64,000 nucleotides of DNA from Paenibacillus cremeus (GCF_007786445.1 NZ_VNJI01000031.1:1-64000), one strand, 5' to 3'. Numbered from the stretch's first letter, positions 51,923 through 61,020 are shown. A program made the numbers and translations. The notes: generated by a model not told the origin, from the letters alone.

Positions 51923-52621
51923 TTACATCGTCCCGCCACCCTGCCGAACTTCCGGCGGAATGACCTCTGGACCGTGATTTAAGAATTGATAAATGAAGGT
52001 GCCGGCCTTTGCTTCGTCATAGGCTTTCAGCTCCATTGTTTTCGTCCAAGCCGTGACAACAACCTCGTCACCTGCTGGAATATCTTCGCTAGGCACCGCC
52101 AAAATTCCCGAACCGGCTCGGCGGTAATGCGACAGCACCTCGAGCTTATCCTTCAGCTCTGCGCTGGCATCTTTCTTGTAATAAACAATCACATCGCCAT
52201 GCTCCAGATTGTGGACCAGCTTCTCGTAGGCAGGCTTGTCCTTATAAAAGCCGAATTTCAAATCATGCGGGCTGTGGGCCCCCGACGTTGGAATTTTCAA
52301 TTCATACTTCACCGGATCATCGGTATGGTCCCGGCCGTAATCTTTATCCGTAGTGACTTGAATGTCGGCCTTATAATTTAACTTCTCCACACTATACTTG
52401 CTCGCGGACAGCTGGATAAAATAGACGCCGACCAGCACCAGCGAGACGACCAGCGATAAGTTGGAAAATAGGTTAATTCCTTTGCTCTTTTTCGTCAATG
52501 CTGCCTTTTCCGCTTTCTTCAATCGGCTCGTATTCTCGCCCCGAAGCTTCGATGCATAGAAGTACCCCGCGATCGCGGCAGCAAAGAACACTATGCCCAC
52601 ATATAACAGAATGGATGTCAT
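51923..52621 (-). CDS. DUF3105 membrane-anchored protein
   Basis: 232 residues from the ATG at 52621 (MTSILLYVGIVF), with GGGGGAGAG upstream; the frame back to 52723 is unlike the family. It has an N-terminal helix, a basic cytoplasmic stretch (LKKAEKAALTKKSKG), a second helix (about 52-70), then the extracellular DUF3105 domain. The conserved His motifs SGAHSPHD, NLEHGDVIVYY and FLNHGPE are all present and look like metal ligands. The biochemical role of the family is not established. Monocistronic. Confidence 0.85.
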   Translation of the reverse strand: MTSILLYVGIVFFAAAIAGYFYASKLRGENTSRLKKAEKAALTKKSKGINLFSNLSLVVSLVLVGVYFIQLSASKYSVEKLNYKADIQVTTDKDYGRDHTDDPVKYELKIPTSGAHSPHDLKFGFYKDKPAYEKLVHNLEHGDVIVYYKKDASAELKDKLEVLSHYRRAGSGILAVPSEDIPAGDEVVVTAWTKTMELKAYDEAKAGTFIYQFLNHGPEVIPPEVRQGGGTM

Positions 52622-52694
52622 GATTATCGTTTCTCTCCCCCAATACGATGATAGATTTAGTGTATTGTATAGAGGGGCTAAATTCAAGTTTACG

Positions 52695-52738
52695 AAAAAA
52701 AGCAGTCTCCGGTCATGAAACAACCAGAAGCTGCTTTA
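52695..52738 (-). terminator. Terminator of the aldo/keto reductase gene at 52760
   Basis: AAAGCAG/CTGCTTT outer stem plus inner TCTGGT/ACCGGA stem on the minus strand, then seven T. Confidence 0.8.
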
Positions 52739-52759
52739 TTTCTACGCTATGAGTCCCTG

Positions 52760-53677
52760 TTATGGAAGCACATTGCCCGCCGAGCGATAAATCTCGTACC
52801 ACTCTTGGCGTGTCAGATGAACTTCACTAGCTTTAATGCAATCCGTAATCCGCTCCAGATTCATGGTTCCTGTCACTGGCTGCATGCGAGCTGGATGGCG
52901 AAGAAGCCATGCAATCGCAATCGTCGTGCTGCTGACTTCGTATTTGGCGGCGATCTCATCGATCTTCTGATTCAGCTCAGGGAACTTGTCGCTGCCAAGG
53001 AAGACGCCTTCGAAGAAGCCGTATTGGAATGGCGACCAAGGCTGGATCGTGATGTCATTCAGCCTGCAGAAATCAAGTACGCTTCCGTCCCGGTTCACGG
53101 CCGCTGCATTTTCCATATTCACGTTCATCCCGCTGGTAATCATCGTGGAGTTCGTAATGCTCAGCTGCAGCTGATTGGCCACGAGCGGCTGCTTCACGTA
53201 CTTTTGGAGCAGCTGGATTTGCATCGGGTTCTGATTGGAAACCCCGAAGTGCCGCACCTTGCCCGAGCTTTCGAGCAGATCAAACGCCTCGGCCACCTCT
53301 TCCGGCTCCACCAGCGCATCCGGACGATGCAGCAGCAGAACGTCCAGGTAATCGGTTCTCAGGCGCTTCAGAATGCCGTCTACGGATTCCAAAATATGCT
53401 CCTTAGAGAAGTCGAACATCCCTTTGCGAATGCCGCATTTGGATTGCAGAATGATCTTCTCGCGAACAGCATCGTTCATCTGGATCGCATCTGCGAATAT
53501 TTCCTCGCACGTACCGGCTCCATAAATGTCCGCATGATCAAAGAAGTTCGCGCCCTGCTCCAGCGCCGTTTGGACGAATCGCTCCGCGTCCGGCTTGCTC
53601 AGCGACTTAATGCGCATGCAGCCTACGGCAATCACCGGCACTTCCAATGTACTTGTTCCTAGCTTAATCGTTCTCAT
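52760..53677 (-). CDS. Aldo/keto reductase, YdhF-like
   Basis: 305 residues from the ATG at 53677 (MRTIKLGTSTLEVP), preceded by GGAGGAGG at a slightly long spacing. The catalytic residues are Asp and Tyr in FFDHADIYGAG, Lys in IILQSKCGI, and His in VLLLHRPDAL. The YdhF-type signature SSGKVRHFGVSNQNP is present, as is the cofactor-site stretch near QPVTGTMNLERI. It reduces an aldehyde or ketone with NADPH; the substrate is unknown. It differs clearly from the reductase at 10917. Confidence 0.9.
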   Translation of the reverse strand: MRTIKLGTSTLEVPVIAVGCMRIKSLSKPDAERFVQTALEQGANFFDHADIYGAGTCEEIFADAIQMNDAVREKIILQSKCGIRKGMFDFSKEHILESVDGILKRLRTDYLDVLLLHRPDALVEPEEVAEAFDLLESSGKVRHFGVSNQNPMQIQLLQKYVKQPLVANQLQLSITNSTMITSGMNVNMENAAAVNRDGSVLDFCRLNDITIQPWSPFQYGFFEGVFLGSDKFPELNQKIDEIAAKYEVSSTTIAIAWLLRHPARMQPVTGTMNLERITDCIKASEVHLTRQEWYEIYRSAGNVLP

Positions 53678-53793
53678 CGGTGTATATATCCTCCTCCAGG
53701 TTAGTGCATCCATGTAGTTTCTATGCTGCTGTCCTACCACATTGTGCCATACCTGAAGGCTGCTTTTCAAATATTATTCTTTAGAAAAATAAG

Positions 53794-54580
53794 CTAAGCT
53801 TTTACCCAACCCACGGATAACGCCCGGTATTCCCATAGGATGCGCTGCACCTCATGAAATCGGCTCTCTTGACATCGGATCAGAACAGCCAGCTCAGGCA
53901 GCCTCTCCCTAGTTCGAAACATCCGGGTGAAAAATCGGGATTGAATGGCCCGGATAAACAAATAACCGATCGCAAATCCGCTCAGAGTGGCGATGATTCC
54001 CCAGATCAAAGACCCCCACGTAAGGACGAAGCCAATGCTGATTCCAATGACGGAGAGGCCGGTTGCTCCCGCAGCGAGCTAAGGAGATTCATGCCCAAAC
54101 CCATCCTTCCGCAACACGATCCGGTACAGCTTTAAGCACGCCAGTGTGATGAGCATCAGCCATACCCCTTCCAGATTGGACCACCACGGTTTCCAGCTGC
54201 CTGAAAGCTGAATAATGAAGAGCCGCTGAATGAACGATTTAAAAAAGATAAGGACTAAAGCTGAGCCTGCAAAAAATAAGCCCATCGCACAAACCAGCAG
54301 TGCTTGGAATGCAGCTCATCCATCGCCCATACCACCACAACGGGAGTGATGATCGTCTTTAAAGATGAAAGAAATAAGGACAATCATATAGCATACAAAC
54401 AGCATGACCTCCAACCCAGTCCATAAATACTAATCTTGCATGCCAAAAAAGCCCCCAGCACATAACTGGCAGCCACCTCTTTTTATCGACAAAATAAGTA
54501 AGCAACCGATCTGCGAATCTGACATTTTCTTTTGTTGACCAAGCGTATAATGAAAATGCTACAAGTATCTTATTTTTCAT
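53794..54580 (-). pseudogene. Decayed multi-pass membrane protein gene
   Basis: Hydrophobic stretches run through the region but switch frame. One frame begins MKNKILVAFSLYAWSTKEN and continues to LVFMDWVGG. A second carries VMLFVCYMIVLISFIFK. A third carries TIITPVVVVWAMDELHSKH. The second frame resumes with ALLVCAMGLFFAGSALVL. An in-frame TAG at 54079-54081 then interrupts it before LAAGATGLSVIGISIGFVL. Joined, these make a plausible protein of about 260 residues with five or six helices. At least three frameshifts or stops show loss of function unless the sequence has errors. Family not recognised. Confidence 0.65.
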
Positions 54581-54595
54581 TAGGAGGTTATGAAA

Positions 54596-54787
54596 ATGGC
54601 GGAGATTAAAGTGTTGGATGATGGCCCATTGCTGGCAAGCGGGGTCACGGTAGTGGACGGTGAGGGGAATCCACTGAAAACCAAGGAGCAGGTATACCTC
54701 TGTAGATGCGGCCTTTCGGCAAACAAACCTTTCTGTAATGGTGCGCATAAAGGCAAATTGGATAGTAAGGTAAGAGCTCAGCCTTAA
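54596..54787 (+). CDS. CDGSH iron-sulfur domain protein
   Basis: 63 residues from the ATG at 54596, eight bases after AGGAGGT (an ATG at 54590 is too close to the site). The [2Fe-2S] motif is CRCGLSANKPFCNGAH: two Cys close together, a third Cys and the His ligand, with Asn where CDGSH usually has Asp. Single-domain members of this kind are small cytoplasmic electron-transfer or redox proteins. Monocistronic with its own terminator. Its 5' region overlaps the start of the decayed membrane gene on the other strand. Confidence 0.88.
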   Translation: MAEIKVLDDGPLLASGVTVVDGEGNPLKTKEQVYLCRCGLSANKPFCNGAHKGKLDSKVRAQP

Positions 54788-54789
54788 AA

Positions 54790-54838
54790 AAATCGCCCGG
54801 CCCTAGGTGCTGTATAGCCTTAGAGACGGGCGATTTGT
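54790..54838. terminator. Bidirectional terminator between CDGSH and EamA genes
   Basis: AAATCGCCCG pairs with CGGGCGATTT across a partly structured loop; T-rich on the plus strand and seven T on the minus strand. Confidence 0.8.
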
Positions 54839-54844
54839 TTTAAA

Positions 54845-55759
54845 TTAAGATACTTTGATTACTCCTGCGTTCGTCGGTACTTGCGGCTGACGGCGCTTCA
54901 GGTTGGCGATCGCCACCCCGGCCAGAATCAGAACTCCGCCGCCGATCTGTGCGGCCCGGATCGGGTCACCCAGCAGGAAGAAGCTGACGATGATCGCGAT
55001 AAAAGGCGGGATGTTCATAAACATCGCACTGGTGGACGCGCCGACTTCGGCAATCCCCTGGTTCCACCAGAAGCCCGCTAATCCCTGACCGATGACGGCT
55101 ACACTAATTAGCAGCACCCAAGTCATGATGTGGTGGCTCCAATGAAACGACCCTTGAAACGCCTCGAAGGCGACGGCCGGCGTCATCAGAATCGTCCCGA
55201 TGACCGTGGAATAAATCGTCACCTCGTAAGAGGTCATGCCATTGGTCAGCTTGCGGATAAACAGAAGGCTGACCGACATACCCAGCATGGCGAGCAGCAA
55301 GTACACATCGCCCTTGGAAATGCCCAGCGACTTCCCGCCGTACAGCACGATACACACCACACCGATTAACGCAACAATGGCGCCGAGGAACTTGACCCAG
55401 GTCACCTGCTCCTTCAAGAACATCCTGGATAACAGGGTGGTGGCGATCGGTGACAGCGCAACGATCAGCGCGGCATTACCCGCAGTCGAATGCTGCAGCC
55501 CGGTGAAATAGAACAGCTGGTTGATCAGCGTGCCGAAAATCCCGGCAAAAAGCAGCAGTCCCCACTCCCGGGACGTTGGACGGCGCAGCGACTTATTGAC
55601 AGCCGCCACCGAAATTAAGAATAAGGACATGACAACCAAACGTGCAAACGACAATAAAATCGGCGAGAAATCCCGCAGCATATAAGCGCTGGCCACATAG
55701 TTACAGCCCCATAGCAGCGATACTCCCCAAAGCTTCCATAAAACAGTACGATCCGGCAT
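54845..55759 (-). CDS. EamA-family (DMT) transporter
   Basis: 304 residues, ten helices, two EamA repeats. It includes LWGCNYVASAYMLRDFSP, the family's LFYFTGLQHSTAGNAALIVALSPIATTLLSR, and the second repeat ending GGGVLILAGVAIANLKRR. AAGGAGAC precedes the ATG. A metabolite or drug exporter of unknown substrate; not closely similar to the EamA protein at 29044. Monocistronic. Confidence 0.9.
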   Translation of the reverse strand: MPDRTVLWKLWGVSLLWGCNYVASAYMLRDFSPILLSFARLVVMSLFLISVAAVNKSLRRPTSREWGLLLFAGIFGTLINQLFYFTGLQHSTAGNAALIVALSPIATTLLSRMFLKEQVTWVKFLGAIVALIGVVCIVLYGGKSLGISKGDVYLLLAMLGMSVSLLFIRKLTNGMTSYEVTIYSTVIGTILMTPAVAFEAFQGSFHWSHHIMTWVLLISVAVIGQGLAGFWWNQGIAEVGASTSAMFMNIPPFIAIIVSFFLLGDPIRAAQIGGGVLILAGVAIANLKRRQPQVPTNAGVIKVS

Positions 55760-55882
55760 CTCTCTGTAGTCTCCTTAGTATGTACTTTCTCTTTTTCGTT
55801 GCCTGATTCCCCCTATTATACACCTCATGTGAAGCGTCGTGCTACTAAACTTATTTTAGAAAAATGTTCCCTTTTCGCCAAA

Positions 55883-55921
55883 AAAGACATGCAAGAGCGC
55901 CTTGGATGAACCAAGACGCTC
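55883..55921 (-). terminator. Terminator of the Ugp-type ABC operon
   Basis: GAGCGTCTTGG-ttcat-CCAAGGCGCTC on the minus strand, followed after a few bases by CTTTTTT. Confidence 0.7.
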
Positions 55922-55935
55922 CAATTCCAGCCTAT

Positions 55936-57315
55936 TTATTTTACGGTCTTATTGTAGTCTGCGATTTTGCCGCTGATTTCTTTCGCTGCCGCATCCAGCG
56001 CATCCTTCGGCGATTTTTTGCCTGCCAGCGCTTCCTCAATCGCATTCTCGGTAATTTGACGCGCTTCCGGATACACGCCCATGACCGCACCTTGGGTCGC
56101 TTTGTTCGGCTTCGTAGCATGCAATTGATCCACAGCCGTTTTAAATTGCGGGTATTTCGTCATATTGTCCTTCACGATCTGTTGGTCGTACGCTTTCTTC
56201 GTGATTGGGAAGTAGCCGGTGTTGACCGAGAAGAACGCCTGCTGCTCCGGTGCGGACAAATACTTAATGAATTCCCAGGCTGCCTTTTGCTCCGCTTCGC
56301 TCTTGTTGTTCAAGATCCAGTTACTTGCGCCGCCGACTACAACCCCGCCGTCTTTGGCATCCGCTGGCTTCGGCAGATAAGCTGTGCCCACCTCGAACTT
56401 GCCGCTTACCGAGTTAACAATCCCACGAAGCGCGGCAGTGGAATCGAGAATCATGGCGACTTGACCTGCAGCGAAGGCTTTCTTCGTATCGTCTGTTTTC
56501 CGGCCCAGGTTGATGGCCGCTTTGCTGTCCACGAGGTCCTTCCACCAGGTCAGAGTCTTCACGCCGGCATCGGTGTTCACGTTGGAGGCTGTGGCCAGCT
56601 TATCGCGGCCATTGCCATTGTTCAGCAGCTCCGCACCCTGGTTAGCGAAAAATTGCTCCATGAACCAGCCATAGATCGCGAACGATGCGCCGGAAACGTT
56701 GTCCTTGCTCAGCTTTTTTGCTGCCGCAGTAATCTCTTCGTACGTTACAGGAGGCTTTTCCGGGTCGAGACCAGCCGCTTTGAACATGTCCTTGTTATAG
56801 TACAGAATCGGGTTCGACGTGTTAAACGGCATCGAATACAGCTTGCCATCAAGCGTGTAGTAGCCCGTAATGTTGCTTTCGAGCGAAGACGTGTCGTATT
56901 TTTCTGCGTCAATGAACTTTTGAACCGGGGTAATGGCTTTCGAGTCGATCATATAGCGGCTGCCGATTTCGTACACTTGAATGATGGAAGGACCGGAGTT
57001 GGAATCCATCGAAGCTTTCATTTTCGTCAAGCTTTCATCGTACGAGCCTTGGAATATGGCTTCCACTTGAATATCCTTGTGCGCCGCATTAAAATCGGCT
57101 ACCAGCTTGTCAATCGCTTTACCGTTATCGCCGCCCATGGCATGCCACCAAACGACTTTTTGTACCCCGCCGGTCGAAGCGCCAGCCGATTTGCTGCTGT
57201 CCGTGGATGCTGCTGCTTCCTTCGCTGGTTCGCCGTTGCCGCAAGCCCCTAACAGCATCATGGCAGCCAAAGTTGCAGGAATGATTGCTTTGCGAGTGTT
57301 GAGTACAGTTTTCAT
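55936..57315 (-). CDS. Sugar ABC transporter solute-binding lipoprotein (UgpB-like)
   Basis: 459 residues. The signal peptide ends in lipobox LLGAC. The mature protein has the UgpB-type opening VVWWHAMGGDNGKAIDKLVADFNA, then MPFNTSNPILYYNKDMFKAAGLDPEKPP, and a C-terminal AIEEALAGKKSPKDALDAAA. UgpB-like proteins bind glycerol 3-phosphate, its diesters, or sugars. The glycerophosphate residues cannot be verified here, so sugar binding is equally possible. Last gene of the operon; AAAGGAG before the ATG. No ATPase gene is nearby. Confidence 0.9.
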   Translation of the reverse strand: MKTVLNTRKAIIPATLAAMMLLGACGNGEPAKEAAASTDSSKSAGASTGGVQKVVWWHAMGGDNGKAIDKLVADFNAAHKDIQVEAIFQGSYDESLTKMKASMDSNSGPSIIQVYEIGSRYMIDSKAITPVQKFIDAEKYDTSSLESNITGYYTLDGKLYSMPFNTSNPILYYNKDMFKAAGLDPEKPPVTYEEITAAAKKLSKDNVSGASFAIYGWFMEQFFANQGAELLNNGNGRDKLATASNVNTDAGVKTLTWWKDLVDSKAAINLGRKTDDTKKAFAAGQVAMILDSTAALRGIVNSVSGKFEVGTAYLPKPADAKDGGVVVGGASNWILNNKSEAEQKAAWEFIKYLSAPEQQAFFSVNTGYFPITKKAYDQQIVKDNMTKYPQFKTAVDQLHATKPNKATQGAVMGVYPEARQITENAIEEALAGKKSPKDALDAAAKEISGKIADYNKTVK

Positions 57316-57379
57316 GGGTAAAAGTCGCTCCTTTAATCTATTTGTTTATAGGGTGAGACGGAAATCTTAATTTAAGTGA

Positions 57380-58204
57380 TTAGCCTTTTACCGCACCGGC
57401 GGTCATGCCCCGGACCAATTGCTTCAGTCCCAGCACCAGCAGCAGAAGCGATGGCAGCAATATGATGACCACCCCAGCGAGCACAGCGCTCCATGAGGTA
57501 AACTCCTCCGACTGCATCATGCTCACTCCGATTTGGACGGTGCGCATTTTGGGACTGTTGGTGACGAGGAGCGGCCACATGTAGGTGTTCCAAGCGTTCA
57601 AGAACGAGTACACTGCGACGGTGGCCAGAGCCGGTCTCGCCAACGGCAGTACGATCAGCGCATACGTGCGCCAATGGCCGCAGCCGTCCATCCGCGCCGC
57701 CTCGAACAGCTCACCCGGCAGCTGGAGGAAAAACTGCCGCAGCAAAAAGGTGCTGAACGCCGAAGCGAGGAACGGTACGATCATCGCGGGATATGTATCC
57801 AGCCATCCCCATGCGCGTACGGTCAAATAGTTTGGGATCATCGTCACTTCCCACGGGATCATCATGGTGGAGAGAAACAGTGCAAACCAGAACGGCTTCC
57901 CCGCAAACCGGATATTGGCGAACGCATAGGCGGACAAGCTTCCCAGCAGCAAATGTCCGAGCGTGATCGATAAGGCGATGATCAAGCTGTTGCCCATAAA
58001 CCGGGCGATCGGTACGAAGTGCAGCACCGCACGAAAATTGTCCCAGTACAGCTGGTGGGGAACTAGCGCCGGCGGATAGCTCATCGCTTCGCTTTGCGTC
58101 ATGAACGCCGTCAGAAACGCATACAGCACGGGGTACAAAATGACCGCCGCGAGCAAGGTCAACAGCGTGTACTGCAGGACGGTTACCGCGCGCAGGCTTT
58201 TCAT
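57380..58204 (-). CDS. Sugar ABC transporter permease (UgpE-like)
   Basis: 274 residues, six helices. The EAA loop is QLPGELFEAARMDGCGHWRTYALIVLPLARPA. It ends GLKQLVRGMTAGAVKG, the common terminus of this permease class. Its ATG overlaps the stop of the partner permease by four bases. Confidence 0.92.
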   Translation of the reverse strand: MKSLRAVTVLQYTLLTLLAAVILYPVLYAFLTAFMTQSEAMSYPPALVPHQLYWDNFRAVLHFVPIARFMGNSLIIALSITLGHLLLGSLSAYAFANIRFAGKPFWFALFLSTMMIPWEVTMIPNYLTVRAWGWLDTYPAMIVPFLASAFSTFLLRQFFLQLPGELFEAARMDGCGHWRTYALIVLPLARPALATVAVYSFLNAWNTYMWPLLVTNSPKMRTVQIGVSMMQSEEFTSWSAVLAGVVIILLPSLLLLVLGLKQLVRGMTAGAVKG

Positions 58205-59163
58205 CGGTAATGCACCTTCCTCTCGAGCACGGCAAATTGAAATAGCGTTAAGAGGAGCACGATGACGAACAGCACAAGCGCCTCCGCACTCGCCGGACCG
58301 AATCGGTAGTTGACGAACGCTTCACGGAAAATCGAGTAGACGAACACGTCGGTCGTATGGATGGGGCCGCCCTTCGTCATGATGTGGAACTGGCCGAACG
58401 CCTGAAGCGAATGAATGATCGACACCACCAGTGTGAAAAAGAGTGTCGGCGACAGCAGCGGCAGCGTGATCGTCCGAAATGCAGTGAACCTCCCTGCCCC
58501 GTCGATCGTCGCGCTCTCGATCATGTCGGACGGGATCGCTTGAATGCCGCTTAGCAGCACGATATACGTGAAGCCGAGATTCATCCAGATGGTCATCCCC
58601 GATACGGAGTAGAGCGCCCAGGTCGGATCTGACAGCCATGCGATGCCTGGCATGCCAGCCAGCTTCAAGAAGTAATTGAACATACCGGCTGTCGGATGGA
58701 ACAGCAGGTTCCAGATGACCGCGCCCGTACCTACCGAGATCGCCACCGGGAGCGAAAACACCGTTTGGAACAGCTTCATCCCCGGCCGCACCACGGACGT
58801 TAAAGATGCTAGCACCAGCGCCAACAAAATCCCCGTGGGAATCGTCAGCAGCGCAAACTTGCCGGTTACCGCCAAGCTTTGATAGAACGCCTCGGAGGTG
58901 AAGATCGCCTTAAAGTTGTCGAGCCCGGCAAAATCCACCACCTTCCCCCGTGGATTCGTCACCTGCATGCTTAGATATACCGTGCGCAGCAGCGGATAAA
59001 AGCAGAACACGGCGAACACCGCAAGCGATGGAGCCAGAAACAGCAGTCCGAGCCCCGTCTCCCTCATGAGCTGCAACTTGATCAAAGCAGATTTACGACG
59101 AGGGATCAGTCTCGCATTTTGCCCAGGCTTGGATGCCACCAGCGTCTCTTCGAGCGTACTCAT
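58201..59163 (-). CDS. Sugar ABC transporter permease (UgpA-like)
   Basis: 320 residues from the ATG at 59163, with AAAGGAGGT upstream; the longer frame to 59223 is not supported by a ribosome binding site. Six helices follow an extended basic N-terminus. The EAA loop is DMIESATIDGAGRFTAFRTITLPLLSPT. First gene of the operon permease-permease-binding protein. Paired 17-bp direct repeats lie upstream. Confidence 0.92.
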   Translation of the reverse strand: MSTLEETLVASKPGQNARLIPRRKSALIKLQLMRETGLGLLFLAPSLAVFAVFCFYPLLRTVYLSMQVTNPRGKVVDFAGLDNFKAIFTSEAFYQSLAVTGKFALLTIPTGILLALVLASLTSVVRPGMKLFQTVFSLPVAISVGTGAVIWNLLFHPTAGMFNYFLKLAGMPGIAWLSDPTWALYSVSGMTIWMNLGFTYIVLLSGIQAIPSDMIESATIDGAGRFTAFRTITLPLLSPTLFFTLVVSIIHSLQAFGQFHIMTKGGPIHTTDVFVYSIFREAFVNYRFGPASAEALVLFVIVLLLTLFQFAVLERKVHYR

Positions 59164-59230
59164 GTGAGATAACCTCCTTTTTCTAAGGAGTAGATTAAAC
59201 GCTGCATGTACGGGGATTGTCATCTAAAGA

Positions 59231-59269
59231 TTAAAAAATAGTAAATTAAAAGTTAAGAAATAGTAAATT
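59231..59269 (-). promoter_or_regulatory. Paired 17-bp direct repeats before the Ugp-type operon
   Basis: TTAAAAAATAGTAAATT (59231-59247) and TTAAGAAATAGTAAATT (59253-59269) differ at one base and are 22 bp apart, about two helical turns. They lie 68-106 bases upstream of the first permease start, in the only space available for a promoter, and look like tandem binding sites. Confidence 0.55.
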
Positions 59270-59278
59270 CCATGCATG

Positions 59279-59309
59279 AAAAAAGCCCCGCCGCAGTCGG
59301 CAGAGCCTT
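59279..59309 (-). terminator. Terminator of the Imm26/WGR-like gene
   Basis: AGGCTCTGCCG-actg-CGGCGGGGCT on the minus strand, then six T, a few bases after the stop at 59314. Confidence 0.85.
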
Positions 59310-59313
59310 TGTA

Positions 59314-60396
59314 CTACTCACTTAATGTAATTTTCGCATGCTCCAAATCGCCGCTGAGGATCAACGTTTTCTGGATCGTACTCAAGCCGATTTTCGGGTC
59401 TACGACGCTGCAAAGAATCCTCATCTCTCCGCTCGAAATATCTCCGCCGTTACAATCGCCGTTATTGGTTTCCCGCAATTGTTCTCCAAGCAGCTTCTCG
59501 ATTCGAAACCTTCGGTGCAGCTCATCTGCCGTCCCTTTCCCATCCCCTTCGAGCGGGTAGATAACCGTGAGGGTCCGATATTCCTCCGGCTCCAGCATTT
59601 CATATCCGTCGGATTTCAGCTTCGCTTCCATATTCTCGATGGCCATAGACTCCGTAATGTCTTCATGGAGGTTAAAATTCGCATATTTTGCCTTCGCGCC
59701 AACCCGGCCCTCTTGGACGTATAGCTTGCGTTCTCTTGCCGTTACCCGAGTGAAAAAAGGCGGTTGATTTAGATCTGGGCCCCTCTTAATCATGATTAAC
59801 TCTTCAGGCTCCACCTTGGCGATTGGCTTGGACAAAAATTGCTTCAGCGGCATCCCGTCCGGATTCGCCTGTGCGTCCCACATACTGCCTTTGAACAGCA
59901 TTTTGCCGTAAAACTCATTCCACTCCCCGCTCTGAAACCGGAACGCAGCAACAAATTCAAACCCGCCTGTAAAGGTAGACCAGGTGCGAAGATTCGGAAG
60001 GCTCCCTTCACTGGCAAGCTTGAGCTCCTCTGGAGAGGAGGAACGCACCCAAGTACCGTCATATCGGAGAACGCTGGTGCCTCCCTTGCTTTCATCCATA
60101 AGCACGTAATCAGGCAGCACGATCGCATCCGCCGGAATCAGCTCGTTGCCGATAATCGTCCAGCTCCCATACTCGATGTCTCCGGAAACGAGGTTGGCAA
60201 TCGCCAGGATCGGCTCATTCACGACCCGTGATGCGAGTGAAAGCTCCGGGGTAGCATAGTCATACAAGACATACAGCATATCAAAATGCTCCGGAGTAGC
60301 CGGCGCTACAATTTGCCCGTAGCAGTACAGTCCATTTTCCAGCTTGAAGGTGAATACATCCCCCAAGCGCGGCTTGATCTTTTTTTTCTTGCTCAT
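59314..60396 (-). CDS. Imm26-like and WGR-like domain protein
   Basis: 360 residues, cytoplasmic. The N-terminal 110 residues (PRLGDVFTFKLENGLYCYGQIV) resemble immunity protein 26, found in polymorphic-toxin loci. The middle (about 110-225) is unassigned. About 225-285 (FFTRVTARERKLYVQEGRVGAKA...) resembles a WGR domain, a nucleic-acid-associated beta fold, with EGRVG in the signature place. The C-terminus (about 290-360) is unassigned. There is no toxin gene next to it. Both domain calls come from pattern recognition only. Monocistronic; ATG with a weak ribosome binding site. Confidence 0.6.
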   Translation of the reverse strand: MSKKKKIKPRLGDVFTFKLENGLYCYGQIVAPATPEHFDMLYVLYDYATPELSLASRVVNEPILAIANLVSGDIEYGSWTIIGNELIPADAIVLPDYVLMDESKGGTSVLRYDGTWVRSSSPEELKLASEGSLPNLRTWSTFTGGFEFVAAFRFQSGEWNEFYGKMLFKGSMWDAQANPDGMPLKQFLSKPIAKVEPEELIMIKRGPDLNQPPFFTRVTARERKLYVQEGRVGAKAKYANFNLHEDITESMAIENMEAKLKSDGYEMLEPEEYRTLTVIYPLEGDGKGTADELHRRFRIEKLLGEQLRETNNGDCNGGDISSGEMRILCSVVDPKIGLSTIQKTLILSGDLEHAKITLSE

Positions 60397-60504
60397 ACTA
60401 CAAACACCCGCTCTTAATTCATGATACCGCTTAGATTCGGTTGTGCGTTAATAGCATTATCATTAGCTTTGCCAATTTCGCTGAGGTTCATCAATTTTTT
60501 GTAA

Positions 60505-60545
60505 TTGACGTACGATAGATGTCAGACATATAATTGCTATAGCAA
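60505..60545 (+). promoter_or_regulatory. Promoter and MarR-type operator
   Basis: TTGACG (60505-60510), 18 bases, TATAAT (60529-60534). The palindrome TTGCTATAGCAA (60534-60545) overlaps the last base of the -10, where a bound repressor would block transcription. It lies 26 bases before the MarR start. Confidence 0.7.
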
Positions 60546-60570
60546 CTAATTGACTGGGGTGTCTTGGAAC

Positions 60571-61020
60571 ATGACGTTGGATAACTCGCTTGGGTTCATC
60601 TTGAATCATACCGGGAGAAAAATGAGCCAGCTGCTAACGCTGCAATTTCAGCCGCATGATATTACGACGGAGCAGTGGACTGTGCTTCATCGCCTTGCCG
60701 AGCAGGACGGAATTAGCCAAAAGGAGCTGGCGAAGCGGGCGGAGAAGGATCAAACCAACATTACGCGCATCTTGGATCATCTTGAGCGCAAGGGCTTGGT
60801 AGAGCGTAGAACCAACGCGGAGGACCGCAGGTCTTTTCTGACGTACATCACCGAAGCAGGCCGAACGCTTGACAGCACCCTCGTTCCGATCGAGAACCAA
60901 GTGATCCGCTCCGTGCTGCATGGGCTGACGGAGGAACAAATCCAAACGCTGCGCGAGCTGCTGCTTCACCTGACGAGAAACGCGAATCAAGGCATCCTAG
61001 AATGGGAGGAAGAAAAGTGA
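60571..61020 (+). CDS. MarR-family regulator
   Basis: 149 residues from the ATG at 60571; the frame opens at a TTG at 60550 without a better site. The winged helix lies at about 35-100: TEQWTVLHRLAEQDGISQKELAKRAEKDQTNITRILDHLERKGLVERR, with the wing Asp-Arg pair (NAEDRRSFL). The next gene, an MFS exporter, overlaps its stop (GTGA). By analogy with MarR-MFS pairs it should repress its own operon and be released by a substrate of the exporter. Confidence 0.92.
   Translation: MTLDNSLGFILNHTGRKMSQLLTLQFQPHDITTEQWTVLHRLAEQDGISQKELAKRAEKDQTNITRILDHLERKGLVERRTNAEDRRSFLTYITEAGRTLDSTLVPIENQVIRSVLHGLTEEQIQTLRELLLHLTRNANQGILEWEEEK

Noticed and set aside
54359..54748. 129-codon gene on the minus strand
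   Set aside because: Its first half is antisense to the CDGSH gene and its promoter region; only the later part carries the membrane-protein remnant, which continues in other frames.
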